Part shown: one piece after another, positions 26,947 through 35,510 of the stretch
Layout: each line of letters begins with the position of its first letter
Position numbering within the stretch: the stretch's first letter is position 1
NCBI RefSeq assembly: GCF_000420085.1
Contig: NZ_ATUG01000002.1
Location: 2,294,001 to 2,358,000 of the forward strand
Direction of reading: 5' to 3'
Source of the DNA: Desulfospira joergensenii DSM 10085
Lineage (GTDB): Bacteria; Desulfobacterota; Desulfobacteria; Desulfobacterales; Desulfobacteraceae
DNA length: 64,000 nt
Notes under the pieces: generated by a model
Told to the model about the DNA's origin: nothing
The model's database searches: none
Seen by the model: the letters and a program-made list of their open reading frames with translations, nothing else
Program-made: the position numbers and the translations under genes

Positions 26947-27906
26947 ATGAAAAATAACAATATTACAATTGCGGCACTGGTAGCTGTGGCGGTTCTGGCA
27001 GTCCTGGTTTATAGTTCCGCTTATGTGGTGGACGAAACCGAGCAGGTGGTCATTGCCCAGTTCGGGCGGATCATGGGAGAGCCGGTAAGGGAGCCGGGAC
27101 TGAATTTTAAGATCCCCTTTATCCAAAAGGCCAATTTCTTTCCGAAAAATCTTCTGGAATGGGACGGGGATCCGGGTCAGGTTCCCACAAAGGATAAGAC
27201 CTATATCTGGGTGGATACCTTTGCCCGATGGAAGATCAGCGATCCTGTGGTCTATTTCCAGACCGTCAAGGACGAGTTCTCTGCCCTGAAACGATTGGAT
27301 GATATCATTGATCCGGCCATGCGGAACCTGGTGACCTCCTTTCCCCTGGTGGAAAGCGTGAGAAATACGGACCGTTCCATGGATACATTTGAGACCAATG
27401 CGGACGGGACCACCGACGGGAATGAAAAAAGCCGGATCCAGTATACCATTAAACTGGGTCGGGATGAAATTACCCGGAAAATCGTTGCTCAGGCAAGGGA
27501 CAAGCTTAAAAAATTCGGCATTGAGCTGGTGGACGTGAAGATCAAGCGGATCAATTATATCGACAGTGTCAGAAGATCGGTCTACGACCGGATGATCGCT
27601 GAAAGAAACCAGATCGCTGAAAAATTCCGGGCCGAAGGCAAGGGGGAAGCCAGCAACATCCGGGGGGAAAAGGAAAAAGAGCTTCAGGTGATCAAATCCG
27701 AGGCCTATAAAACAGCCCAAACCATCAAGGGAAAGGCCGATGCCCAGGCTACACGGATCTATGCCCAGGCCTATGGGGCTGATCCTGAATTTTATGCCTT
27801 TGTAAAAACCATGGAAGTCTATAAGAAAACCCTTGAAAAGGATTCCACCCTGATCCTGTCCACGGATTCGGATTTGATGAAGTATATGAAGGGATCTTCG
27901 GAATAG
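26947..27906 (+). CDS. hflC: HflC, SPFH-domain partner of HflK
   Basis: Second subunit of the HflKC complex. It has an N-terminal membrane helix (ITIAALVAVAVLAVLVYSSA) and an SPFH domain beginning VDETEQVVIAQFGRIMGEPV. A central helical segment (RMIAERNQIAEKFRAEGKGE) and KSEAYKTAQTIKGKADAQAT follow, all standard for HflC. A GTG at 26935 would overlap hflK, but the ATG at 26947 follows AAAGGTGA at good spacing and is preferred. About 319 residues. Confidence 0.93.
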   Translation: MKNNNITIAALVAVAVLAVLVYSSAYVVDETEQVVIAQFGRIMGEPVREPGLNFKIPFIQKANFFPKNLLEWDGDPGQVPTKDKTYIWVDTFARWKISDPVVYFQTVKDEFSALKRLDDIIDPAMRNLVTSFPLVESVRNTDRSMDTFETNADGTTDGNEKSRIQYTIKLGRDEITRKIVAQARDKLKKFGIELVDVKIKRINYIDSVRRSVYDRMIAERNQIAEKFRAEGKGEASNIRGEKEKELQVIKSEAYKTAQTIKGKADAQATRIYAQAYGADPEFYAFVKTMEVYKKTLEKDSTLILSTDSDLMKYMKGSSE

Positions 27907-27936
27907 AACACTCCGAAATTCTTAAAGGTATATTTT

Positions 27937-27973
27937 GAGTATTGAGCTGGGGCCTGGCCACGGCTCAATACTC
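27937..27973. repeat. Hairpin between convergent hflC and bS22-like gene
   Basis: An 11-bp perfect inverted repeat, GAGTATTGAGC at 27937-27947 and its complement at 27963-27973, with a 15-nt loop. It lies between two convergent genes and could end both transcripts, but neither side has a strong T run. Confidence 0.6.
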
Positions 27974-27988
27974 GCCATATCTTAACCG

Positions 27989-28084
27989 CTATTTTTTCTT
28001 TCTCTGATGTCTTGTCTTAGCGAGGAGCTTTCTGTGTTTATGCTTTCTCATTTTTTTTCTTCTTTTTTTCAATACACTGCCCAA
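27989..28084 (-). CDS. 31-residue basic protein, bS22/AURKAIP1-COX24 type
   Basis: A very short gene on the minus strand starting at TTG 28084. A perfect AAGGAGG (28099-28093) lies 8 nt upstream. The product begins MGSVLKKRRKKMRKHKHRK and ends TRHQRKKK, about half Lys/Arg/His. This matches the pattern of the small ribosomal protein bS22 described from mycobacteria (MGSVIKKRRKRMSKKKHRK...) and the AURKAIP1/COX24 (mS38) domain of mitochondrial ribosomes. It is probably a 30S-associated protein. The TTG start is supported by alignment of the MGSV N-terminus. Confidence 0.82.
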   Translation of the reverse strand: MGSVLKKRRKKMRKHKHRKLLAKTRHQRKKK

Positions 28085-28189
28085 ACCAATCACCTCCTTT
28101 TTAATTGCTTATAATTTTCATTTGAATAGGTTAACTATTTACTATAGCATAGAGTATCCGGAATTTTCAATTGTTTTATTTAAAAGCAG

Positions 28190-28723
28190 ATGCTCATGAA
28201 AGAATCGAGGTTTTTTAATCCCCAGGAGCTTCAAAGGGTGGAGAAGGCCGTCCTCATGGCGGAAGAACTTGTGAATAATTTTTTCAAGCTTTCCTCCGGC
28301 CAATGGCTGAAAAACCGGTATGATATTAAGACGGCCAAGGATCTGGCCGCCCACGAGCGGGTGGAGGGTCCCTTTGCCCAGGTCGTCAAATACGAGGGGA
28401 GAAAAAAAGGCGCTCCACTAAGTTCTTCCTCTTATAGTCTGTATACCATATGCATACAGGACCAAGCCATCCTTTTCCTGGAAGAAAAAAATAAAGAGAT
28501 CCTGCTGGATGCTTTTCTCCTGTATATCCTGGTTCATGAACTGGTTCACGTGGTCCGGTTCTCCAGGTTCAAACACCGGTATGAAAATGCCTCTGAAGCC
28601 TCTGTGACCCTGGAAGAAGAGAGGAAGGTGCATGGTTTGACCTATGCCATTCTGGAGCCTGTGAAATTGCCGGGGCTTGCTCAAGTTCTTGGTTTTTATG
28701 AAAAATGGCGGAAACGCATCTAA
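28190..28723 (+). CDS. Uncharacterised protein with an HExxH zinc-protease-like motif
   Basis: A 177-residue soluble protein of no family I can name. The helix LLYILVHELVHVVRFSRF carries H116-E117-L-V-H120, the zincin consensus, followed by charged residues (E/H at about 130-150) that could supply a third ligand. No signal peptide, so it would act in the cytoplasm. The start may be ATG 28190 or the in-frame ATG 28196; neither has a clear ribosome site. It is divergent from the bS22-like gene and precedes the fmdB-like gene. Confidence 0.7.
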   Translation: MLMKESRFFNPQELQRVEKAVLMAEELVNNFFKLSSGQWLKNRYDIKTAKDLAAHERVEGPFAQVVKYEGRKKGAPLSSSSYSLYTICIQDQAILFLEEKNKEILLDAFLLYILVHELVHVVRFSRFKHRYENASEASVTLEEERKVHGLTYAILEPVKLPGLAQVLGFYEKWRKRI

Positions 28724-28760
28724 ACCTGATTTTTCAGTAAAAATTTTAGATGGTCTGTCT

Positions 28761-28789
28761 TGACAAGAAAAAAAGACTTATTATTTTAA
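28761..28789 (+). promoter_or_regulatory. Candidate promoter upstream of fmdB-like/groESL
   Basis: A consensus -35 box TTGACA at 28761-28766 lies about 85 nt before the fmdB-like start. The -10 is weak: TATTTT at 28783-28788 (16-nt spacer). No CIRCE inverted repeat was found before groES. Confidence 0.35.
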
Positions 28790-28849
28790 ATTTGCTTTTT
28801 CAAGCAGCTATGGAAAAACAAAAGACGAGAAAAAACGGAGACAAGACCA

Positions 28850-29122
28850 ATGCCGGTTTATGAGTATCAATGTACGGAATGCGGTGAGATTCAAGAGGCA
28901 TTCCAGAAAATTTCAGACCCACCCATTGAAACCTGTTCAAAGTGCCGGGGCCATCTCAAAAAATTGATCTCCCAGAGTTCTTTTCATCTGAAAGGCTCAG
29001 GTTGGTATGTTACGGATTACGGCGGAGCCAAAACCGGATCCGGAAAAGGACCTGAACCCAAAGAAACATCTACATCCAAGTCGGCGGATACAGCTTCTAA
29101 AAAGGTAGAATCTTCTAAATAA
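28850..29122 (+). CDS. FmdB-family zinc-ribbon protein
   Basis: A 90-residue protein with the FmdB/CxxC_CxxC_SSSS zinc ribbon: MPVYEYQCTECG at the start and CSKCRGHLKKLIS downstream give the two CxxC pairs. SSFHLKGSGWYVTDYG is the usual continuation. The family is regulatory or structural and its molecular role is not settled. The C-terminus is a Ser/Thr/Lys-rich tail. It lies 84 nt upstream of groES on the same strand and may share its transcript. Confidence 0.88.
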   Translation: MPVYEYQCTECGEIQEAFQKISDPPIETCSKCRGHLKKLISQSSFHLKGSGWYVTDYGGAKTGSGKGPEPKETSTSKSADTASKKVESSK

Positions 29123-29206
29123 TTAGGGGCTGAACCAAATATAGAACTGAGAAGTCAATTCTACAATTTAGTGAAACACAATGAATATTAAAAGGAGAAA
29201 TGTATC

Positions 29207-29494
29207 ATGAGTTTGAGACCATTGAGTGACAGAATTCTTGTTCAGCGCGTAGAAGAGGATGAAAAAACCAAAGGTGGTATTATTATCCCGGATACGGCTA
29301 AGGAAAAACCTGCCGAAGGCAAGATCATGGCAACCGGAAACGGCCGCATGGGGGAAGACGGAAAACTGCTTCCCATGGATGTAAAAGTCGGTGACAGGAT
29401 TCTGTTCAGCAAGTACGGCGGAACCGACGTAAAGATCGACGGCATTGACTATCTGATCCTGCGTCAGGATGATGTTCTTGGAATTATTGAATAA
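29207..29494 (+). CDS. groES: Co-chaperonin GroES
   Basis: A 95-residue co-chaperonin that caps GroEL. Recognised by LRPLSDRILVQRVEEDEKTKGGIIIPDTAKEKP with the mobile-loop segment around residues 17-32, and by GDRILFSKYGGTDVKIDG. Preceded by AAAAGGAG. groEL follows after 34 nt in the standard operon order. The 84-nt upstream gap holds no CIRCE element, so HrcA control is not indicated by sequence. Confidence 0.97.
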   Translation: MSLRPLSDRILVQRVEEDEKTKGGIIIPDTAKEKPAEGKIMATGNGRMGEDGKLLPMDVKVGDRILFSKYGGTDVKIDGIDYLILRQDDVLGIIE

Positions 29495-29528
29495 TTTAAT
29501 ACATAATTAAGAATGGAGAACCTTTAAA

Positions 29529-31178
29529 ATGGCTAAAGAAATTAAATATGATGCAAAAGCACGTGAGGCGATGCTCAAAGGCGTTAAAGCTCTTGCAGAT
29601 GCCGTTGTGGTAACCCTTGGACCCAAAGGCAGAAACGTTGTTATTGAAAAATCCTGGGGATCTCCCAATGTAACCAAGGACGGTGTGACCGTTGCCAAAG
29701 AAATCGATCTTGAGGACAAGTTTGAAAACATGGGCGCCCAGATGGTCAAGGAAGTTTCTTCCAAGACTTCAGATATGGCCGGTGACGGTACGACCACGGC
29801 CACGGTTCTGGCAAGGGCCATTTATGAGGAAGGCCAGAAACTGGTCGTAGCCGGCAACAATCCCATGGGCATCAAGAGGGGGATTGACAAGGCTGTGGCA
29901 AAGATCGTTGAAAATCTTGAGACCCTTTCCAAGCCCACCAAAGATCAGAACGAAATCGCCCAGGTTGGAACCATCTCCGCCAACAATGATGAGACCATCG
30001 GAAATATCATTGCAGAGGCCATGGACAAGGTCGGTAAAGAAGGCGTCATCACCGTGGAAGAGGCCAAATCCATGGATACCACCCTGGATGTTGTCGAGGG
30101 CATGCAGTTTGACCGCGGCTACCTGTCTCCTTATTTTGTCACGGACAGTGAAAAAATGGTGGCTGCCCTTGAAAATCCCTTTGTTCTGATCTGCGACAAA
30201 AAAGTCTCTTCCATGAAGGATCTGCTTCCGGTTCTGGAAGAAATTGCCAAAACAGGCAAGCCCCTTGTGATCATTGCGGAAGATATTGAAGGCGAAGCTC
30301 TGGCCACCCTGGTTGTGAATAAATTGCGCGGTACGCTGAACGTCGCTGCTGTCAAGGCTCCCGGGTTTGGGGACAGAAGAAAGGCCATGCTGGAAGACAT
30401 TGCTGTCCTTACCGGTGGCCAGGTGGTTTCCGAGGACGTGGGTATCAAGCTTGAAAACGTAACCGTCCAGGACCTGGGCCAGGCAAAGACCATTACCATT
30501 GACAAAGACAACACCACCATCGTTGACGGTGCCGGTTCCAGGGAAGCCCTTGAAGGCCGTGTGAAGATGATCCGTGCCCAGGCGGAAGAGACCTCTTCCG
30601 ACTATGACAGGGAAAAACTTCAGGAGCGTCTTGCCAAACTGGTCGGCGGGGTTGCCGTCATCAACGTGGGCGCTGCCACAGAAACCGAGATGAAAGAAAA
30701 GAAAGCCAGGGTTGAAGATGCATTGAACGCTACCCGGGCCGCCGTGGAAGAGGGTATTGTTCCCGGAGGCGGTGTGGCTCTGGTCAGAAGCGTATCTGTC
30801 CTGGACAGCCTGAATCTGGAAGGCGAAGAAAAACTGGGTGTGGGCGTGGTTGCCCGGGCCATTGAAGAGCCCCTGCGCAAGATCGCAGACAATGCCGGTG
30901 TTGAGGGTTCTGTCGTGATCAACAAGGTGAAGGAAGGCAAAGGCGCATTTGGTTACAATGCCAGAACCAATGTCTATGAAGACCTGATTGAAGCCGGTGT
31001 CATTGATCCCAAGAAAGTGGTCCGTTTTGCACTGCAGAATGCAGCCAGCGTTGCATCTGTCATGCTGACCACAGAAGCCATGATCGCTGAAAAACCTGAA
31101 GAAAATGCAGGCGGAGGCGGAATGCCCGGCGGAATGCCCGGCGGCGGAATGGGCGGCGGAATGCCCGGAATGATGTAA
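29529..31178 (+). CDS. groEL: Chaperonin GroEL
   Basis: A 549-residue 60 kDa chaperonin. Standard elements are present: GPKGRNVVIEKSWGSP, the ATP-binding GDGTTTATVLARAI, and the apical segment KAPGFGDRRKAMLEDIA. The flexible Gly/Met-rich C-terminal tail (GGMPGGGMGGGMPGMM) is also normal. Folds cytosolic proteins with GroES. A strong terminator follows 53 nt after the stop. Confidence 0.98.
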   Translation: MAKEIKYDAKAREAMLKGVKALADAVVVTLGPKGRNVVIEKSWGSPNVTKDGVTVAKEIDLEDKFENMGAQMVKEVSSKTSDMAGDGTTTATVLARAIYEEGQKLVVAGNNPMGIKRGIDKAVAKIVENLETLSKPTKDQNEIAQVGTISANNDETIGNIIAEAMDKVGKEGVITVEEAKSMDTTLDVVEGMQFDRGYLSPYFVTDSEKMVAALENPFVLICDKKVSSMKDLLPVLEEIAKTGKPLVIIAEDIEGEALATLVVNKLRGTLNVAAVKAPGFGDRRKAMLEDIAVLTGGQVVSEDVGIKLENVTVQDLGQAKTITIDKDNTTIVDGAGSREALEGRVKMIRAQAEETSSDYDREKLQERLAKLVGGVAVINVGAATETEMKEKKARVEDALNATRAAVEEGIVPGGGVALVRSVSVLDSLNLEGEEKLGVGVVARAIEEPLRKIADNAGVEGSVVINKVKEGKGAFGYNARTNVYEDLIEAGVIDPKKVVRFALQNAASVASVMLTTEAMIAEKPEENAGGGGMPGGMPGGGMGGGMPGMM

Positions 31179-31230
31179 GATGATCTGTCATTTTAAATGA
31201 CCTAGGTCTTTTCGTCTGAGCTAGTATAAA

Positions 31231-31264
31231 ATAAAGCCCCTTGAGTTCACTCAAGGGGCTTTAT
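31231..31264 (+). terminator. Terminator after groEL
   Basis: A perfect 15-bp stem (ATAAAGCCCCTTGAG at 31231-31245 with its complement at 31250-31264) around a TTCA tetraloop. Its 3' arm ends in T-rich sequence. It separates groESL from the tol operon. Confidence 0.9.
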
Positions 31265-31279
31265 TGGTTGAAATTGGGC

Positions 31280-31308
31280 TTGACATGGATTCCACGCTCA
31301 TATACTTA
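31280..31308 (+). promoter_or_regulatory. Candidate promoter of the tol-pal operon
   Basis: TTGACA at 31280-31285 is followed by TATACT at 31301-31306 (15-nt spacer) or TACTTA at 31303-31308 (17-nt spacer). It lies directly after the groEL terminator and about 65 nt before tolQ. Confidence 0.45.
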
Positions 31309-31372
31309 AATTGATGAAATTTTGTGTAAATCTTTACAGCCTGTTTATATCAGGCTTTTTTAGAGAGGTTTT

Positions 31373-32083
31373 ATGGGCACTGAAACAATGGGGCTGCTTT
31401 ACATGTTGAACGACGCCGGACCGGTGGTAAAGTTTGTCCTGCTCCTGCTCCTGTTTTTTTCAATCATCTCCTGGGCGATTATGTTCATAAAATTTAGATA
31501 TGTCCGGAAAGCCTACAGGGAATCTTCAGACTTTACCGATATTTTCTGGCAGTGCCGGACCCTGGCCGATGCCTTTTCCAAGGCCAAGGCCCTGCGATCC
31601 AGCCCAATGGCCCGGATTTTCATTACCGCCTACATGGAAATGGCCAGGTCCGAGGGCAAGGACGGGAAGGAGACCAGGACACTAAAAACCGAAACTTCAT
31701 ATTTACATGCCATGGGCAGTATCAAACGGACCCTGAGACGGTCCATCAATGTGGAACTGCGGCGGCTGACCCAATTGGTCCCCTTCCTGGCCACTGCAGG
31801 GAATACCGCGCCCTTTATCGGGCTTTTCGGAACCGTCTGGGGGATTATGGGCACCTTCCAGGGCATCGGGCTGAGCGGCTCCGCCAGCCTGGCCGTGGTG
31901 GCGCCCGGTATTTCCGAAGCCCTTGTGGCAACGGCGGCAGGCCTTGCCGTGGCCATTCCTTCGGTTATCGGATACAACTATTTTACAGACCGGATCCGGG
32001 TGATGAACTCGGAGCTGGAGAGTTTTTCCTCGGATCTCTTGAATATCATTGAGCGGGATATCCAAAAACAGATGGAGGCATAA
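31373..32083 (+). CDS. tolQ: Tol-Pal system proton channel subunit TolQ
   Basis: A 236-residue inner-membrane protein of the MotA/TolQ/ExbB superfamily. Helix 1 is near residues 17-43. The conserved LVPFLATAGNTAPFIGLFGTVWGIM segment with helix 2 and AVAIPSVIGYNYF with helix 3 identify TolQ/ExbB. With TolR it converts proton-motive force into movement of TolA. The assignment to Tol, not Exb, rests on tolB and pal in the same operon. Its last base overlaps the tolR start. Confidence 0.94.
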   Translation: MGTETMGLLYMLNDAGPVVKFVLLLLLFFSIISWAIMFIKFRYVRKAYRESSDFTDIFWQCRTLADAFSKAKALRSSPMARIFITAYMEMARSEGKDGKETRTLKTETSYLHAMGSIKRTLRRSINVELRRLTQLVPFLATAGNTAPFIGLFGTVWGIMGTFQGIGLSGSASLAVVAPGISEALVATAAGLAVAIPSVIGYNYFTDRIRVMNSELESFSSDLLNIIERDIQKQMEA

Positions 32084-32499
32084 TGCAGCTGGGATCCGGT
32101 AACGATCAATTCATGTCTGAGATCAACGTAACACCCTTTGTGGATGTCATGTTGGTTCTTTTGATTATCTTTATGGTAACCGCCCCCATGATGGTCCAGG
32201 GGGTGGACGTTGACCTGCCTGCCGCCAGTTCCGATCCCCTGCCCACGGACAAGGAGAACCTGATCATATCCATTGATAACGATCTCAAGGTCTATATCAA
32301 CGACCAGGAAGTGAGTGCGGCCTTCTTGACCGAGAAACTCGGGGCGGTCCTGGAAAACATGGACTCGGGCGGGGTCTATCTCAGGGCGGACAAAAGGGTC
32401 CCCTATGGGATCGTGGTCAACATAATGTCCAAAATCAAAAAGGCAGGGGTTGAAAATTTGGGCATGATCACACTTCCCGACAATGAAGAAGAGTCCTGA
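32083..32499 (+). CDS. tolR: Tol-Pal system protein TolR
   Basis: A 138-residue ExbD/TolR protein. It has a short cytoplasmic N-terminus (FMSEINVTPFVDVMLVLLIIF), a single membrane helix carrying the proton-path Asp in VDVML, and a periplasmic domain ending in MSKIKKAGVENLGMIT. It forms the TolQR motor. The start codon overlaps the tolQ stop (ATAATG), indicating translational coupling. Confidence 0.95.
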   Translation: MQLGSGNDQFMSEINVTPFVDVMLVLLIIFMVTAPMMVQGVDVDLPAASSDPLPTDKENLIISIDNDLKVYINDQEVSAAFLTEKLGAVLENMDSGGVYLRADKRVPYGIVVNIMSKIKKAGVENLGMITLPDNEEES

Positions 32500-32508
32500 A
32501 ATTAAGGT

Positions 32509-33456
32509 ATGGAATTCCGGCCCGGCTTAAAAGAGAGGAGAAAGCTTTTTCACGGCTTCTCCAGCCTTGAACTGGTGGATCAGGATAGGAAAACCCTGGC
32601 CCTGTTTCTCCTGGTCTCCCTTATGGTCCATGTTCTGTTTTTCATGGGTATTCTGCTTTTTCATCATTTTGAAAGGGTCAGGCCCCTGCCAAAGGTGATC
32701 CAGGTGGATCTGGTCTCCTTTACCCCCGGGCCCGAAGGGGGGGCAAAAATTCCCCAGGCCCCAAAGGCTCAGACCCCGGAACCAGAGGAAGCGGCCAAGA
32801 CCGCTGAAATTCCTTTGGAGCCCCAACCCCTTCCAGACCCGGCCCCGGAGCCTGCCCCCGAACCCGTGGCCATGCTGAAGCCGGATATCAGCCTTAAAAC
32901 CAAACCCAAGAACCTGAAAGAGATCATGGCGGCCCGGGAAAAAGAAAGAGAAAAGGAAAAAAAGAAGAAAAAACCCGAGAAGCGCCTGAAACCTAAGGTC
33001 GACCCTGAAAAAGAACTGGAAAAGGCCAGACAGAGGCTTGCCGAAAAGATCGATACCCAGAAGGAAAAGCAGATTTCAAACGCATTGAAAAGACTCAGGG
33101 AATCCGTGGAAACCCGCGGCAGCGGATCCGACCAGGGACAGGGCTCCGGCATGGCCAAAAAAGGATATAAACCCATAGATCTGTATAAAATGGTTTTGCA
33201 GTCGGCCATTGAACAAAACTGGGTGTTCAACGACGTTCTTGCCAGAATGGATCAGGGCCTCCAGGTCAGAATATTGATCAAGATATTGAAAAGCGGTGAG
33301 ATTCGGGATATTACATATGAAACAAGATCCGGGAACCGGTATCTGGACGAGTCTGCCAAAAAGGCGATCAAGAGGGCAAATCCCCTGCCTGAACTCCCTC
33401 CGGGCATGAGATCCTATGACGTTGTCGTGATTTTTACACCAAAGGGTTTAAAATGA
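32509..33456 (+). CDS. tolA: TolA/TonB-like energy transducer
   Basis: A 315-residue periplasm-spanning protein. A membrane helix sits near residues 31-53 (FLLVSLMVHVLFFMGILLF). A Pro/Glu-rich and then strongly Lys/Glu-rich helical region covers about 85-205, and a C-terminal TonB/TolA domain begins near residue 225 (IEQNWVF...LQVRILIKILKSGEI). It links TolQR in the inner membrane to Pal/TolB. Position between tolR and tolB supports TolA over TonB. The stop overlaps tolB by 4 nt. Confidence 0.88.
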   Translation: MEFRPGLKERRKLFHGFSSLELVDQDRKTLALFLLVSLMVHVLFFMGILLFHHFERVRPLPKVIQVDLVSFTPGPEGGAKIPQAPKAQTPEPEEAAKTAEIPLEPQPLPDPAPEPAPEPVAMLKPDISLKTKPKNLKEIMAAREKEREKEKKKKKPEKRLKPKVDPEKELEKARQRLAEKIDTQKEKQISNALKRLRESVETRGSGSDQGQGSGMAKKGYKPIDLYKMVLQSAIEQNWVFNDVLARMDQGLQVRILIKILKSGEIRDITYETRSGNRYLDESAKKAIKRANPLPELPPGMRSYDVVVIFTPKGLK

Positions 33457-34814
33457 AAAACCTGCTTACACATCATATCTGCTGTATAATCCTAGGAAGT
33501 CTGGTTTTCTTTTTCTGTCCTGCCCAGGATCTTTACTCAAAAGAGGTGGATTATATTAATATCTATAATCCTTTTCTGAACAAGACCCCCATTGCCGTGA
33601 CCCGGTTTAAGGCGTTTAACGGCAAAGATACGGAAATCAGGGGAGGGGAGAAAGCAGAGAACATTCTCAAAAAGGCCCTGGGGTTTACCGGATATTTAAA
33701 GGTAATGGATCCTGCCGCCTTTCTATCCGACCCGGCCCAAACCGGTCTCCAGCTGGGACAGATCAACTTCAGGGACTGGACCGGCATCGGGGCGGATCTT
33801 CTGGTGACCGGCGGGATTGAAGAGATCCAGGGTAAGGTCAAGTTCAAACTCAGGCTCTTTGATACCTTTAATGCAAAACTGCTGGTGGGAAAAATATATA
33901 CCGGGCCTGAATCCCAGATCCGTAAGATGATTCACCTGTTCTGCAGTGAAATCTCCTATAAATTGACCGGCAAATGGGGGGTGTTCAACTCAAAGCTCTC
34001 CTTTGTCTCAACGGTAAAGGGGAATAAGGAAATCTTTACCTGTGAATTTGACGGGTTCAACATCCGCCAGGTGACTCGTCACAAAAGTATCAGTCTGTCT
34101 CCTGCCTGGTCTGATGACGGCCAATGGCTGGCCTATGTCTCCTATGCAAAGGGAAAACCGGATATCTACATTAAAAATCTGAAAACCAAGCGGGGCACCA
34201 TCATCAATTACAAGGGGATGAATATCTCCCCGGACTGGATGCCGGGACAGATGAAACTTGCCGCTGCATTAAGTTTTTCTGGGGCCCAGGAAATATATTT
34301 GTTGACCCAGAAGGGAGAAATTATTAAAAAGATATCCAAAAGCTGGGGCATTAACGTGTCTCCGAGATTTTCACCGGATGGTAAGAGGATTGCTTTTACT
34401 TCCAACAGGGCCGGGACCCCACAGATTTACGTTAAGGATCTTGCAACCGGTGAAGCCCGGAGGGTCACTTTCCAGGGGCGTTACAATACGTCCCCGGCAT
34501 GGTCCCCCGACGGCACCAGGATTGCCTATGTGGGCATTGAAAAGAACCGGATCAATCTGTTCATGATCAAGATGGATTCGGATCTGAGTTCGGGAATCGG
34601 CATTCCCATCCAGCTGACCCGGAACCAGGGAGATAATGAAGATCCCACCTGGTCACCGGACGGCGGCCTGATCGCATTTTCTTCAAACCGTGAAGGAGGG
34701 GTGTCTAGGATTTTTATAATGACAGCTGCAGGTACTGATCAGAGGCGGTTGTTCTCCCTGAAGGGAAAACAGACTCAGCCCAACTGGTCAGGGCCTATCA
34801 GTTCTAAAAATTAA
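33453..34814 (+). CDS. tolB: Tol-Pal system beta-propeller protein TolB
   Basis: Periplasmic protein binding Pal and TolA. It has a signal peptide (residues 1-30), an N-terminal TolB domain (about 35-170), then six WD40-like beta-propeller (PD40) repeats. These show as recurring SPAWSDDGQWLAYVS, SPRFSPDGKRIAFTSNR, SPAWSPDGTRIAYVG and DPTWSPDGGLIAFSSNR. Length 453 is slightly longer than the E. coli protein. It is within the tolQRAB-pal-cpoB operon. Confidence 0.96.
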   Translation: MKNLLTHHICCIILGSLVFFFCPAQDLYSKEVDYINIYNPFLNKTPIAVTRFKAFNGKDTEIRGGEKAENILKKALGFTGYLKVMDPAAFLSDPAQTGLQLGQINFRDWTGIGADLLVTGGIEEIQGKVKFKLRLFDTFNAKLLVGKIYTGPESQIRKMIHLFCSEISYKLTGKWGVFNSKLSFVSTVKGNKEIFTCEFDGFNIRQVTRHKSISLSPAWSDDGQWLAYVSYAKGKPDIYIKNLKTKRGTIINYKGMNISPDWMPGQMKLAAALSFSGAQEIYLLTQKGEIIKKISKSWGINVSPRFSPDGKRIAFTSNRAGTPQIYVKDLATGEARRVTFQGRYNTSPAWSPDGTRIAYVGIEKNRINLFMIKMDSDLSSGIGIPIQLTRNQGDNEDPTWSPDGGLIAFSSNREGGVSRIFIMTAAGTDQRRLFSLKGKQTQPNWSGPISSKN

Positions 34815-34845
34815 AAGAAGTAATTCATTGATTCAAGGAGGCGTG

Positions 34846-35436
34846 ATGAACAAAAAATTATGGTTACACCTGATGATGGCTATTCTTGTGGCTGGACTTT
34901 TTATGACTATTTCCTGCGCAAAAAAACAAGTCGTGTCCGAGTCCGCAATGGTGGAAGATCAGTCCATGACGGATGCAGATGCAAAAGCCAAGGCCGAAGC
35001 CGATGCAAAAGCCGAGGCAGAGAGAATCAAAGCCCAGGAACTTCAAGAGCAGATGGAAAAAGAACAGGCAATGAAAGAGGCCAAAATTGCCGCGGCAAAA
35101 GCCAGATTCCTGAATCAGAATATTCACTTTGAATATGACAGTTCAGCCCTGACCTCCATGGCCAAGATGATCCTGAAAGAAAAGGCTGCCTGGCTGGAGG
35201 CCAACCCTTCCGTTTCCGTTACCATCCAGGGCCATTGTGATGATCGGGGAACAACGGAATACAACCTGGCCCTGGGAGAGAGACGTGCCAGTGCCGTAAA
35301 GAATTTTCTTTCAGACCTTGGTGTGCCCAAGTCCCGTTTGAACACCGTCAGTTATGGCGAAGAACGTCCCCTGGACCCGGCACAGACCGAAGAAGCCTGG
35401 AGAAAGAACCGGCGCGCTCAATTTGTTTTAAAATAG
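34846..35436 (+). CDS. pal: Peptidoglycan-associated lipoprotein Pal
   Basis: Outer-membrane lipoprotein that tethers the membrane to peptidoglycan. The chosen ATG at 34846 follows AAGGAGG; an in-frame TTG at 34828 lies before that site. The lipobox is LFMTISC (Cys near residue 24). A charged Ala/Lys/Glu helical linker covers about 40-85, then comes an OmpA domain starting near IHFEYDSSALTS, with GHCDDRGTTEYNLALGERRA. The helical linker is longer than in E. coli Pal. Confidence 0.94.
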   Translation: MNKKLWLHLMMAILVAGLFMTISCAKKQVVSESAMVEDQSMTDADAKAKAEADAKAEAERIKAQELQEQMEKEQAMKEAKIAAAKARFLNQNIHFEYDSSALTSMAKMILKEKAAWLEANPSVSVTIQGHCDDRGTTEYNLALGERRASAVKNFLSDLGVPKSRLNTVSYGEERPLDPAQTEEAWRKNRRAQFVLK

Positions 35437-35510
35437 TCCGAATACAGGGAAAGGTTCAGGCGAAAAAATATGCCTGAACCTTTTCCCGGTGATTTGCTTG
35501 GAGCTTGGTG

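Noticed and set aside
29123..29206. Possible CIRCE/HrcA operator before groES
   Set aside because: No TTAGCACTC-N9-GAGTGCTAA-like repeat is present in the gap.
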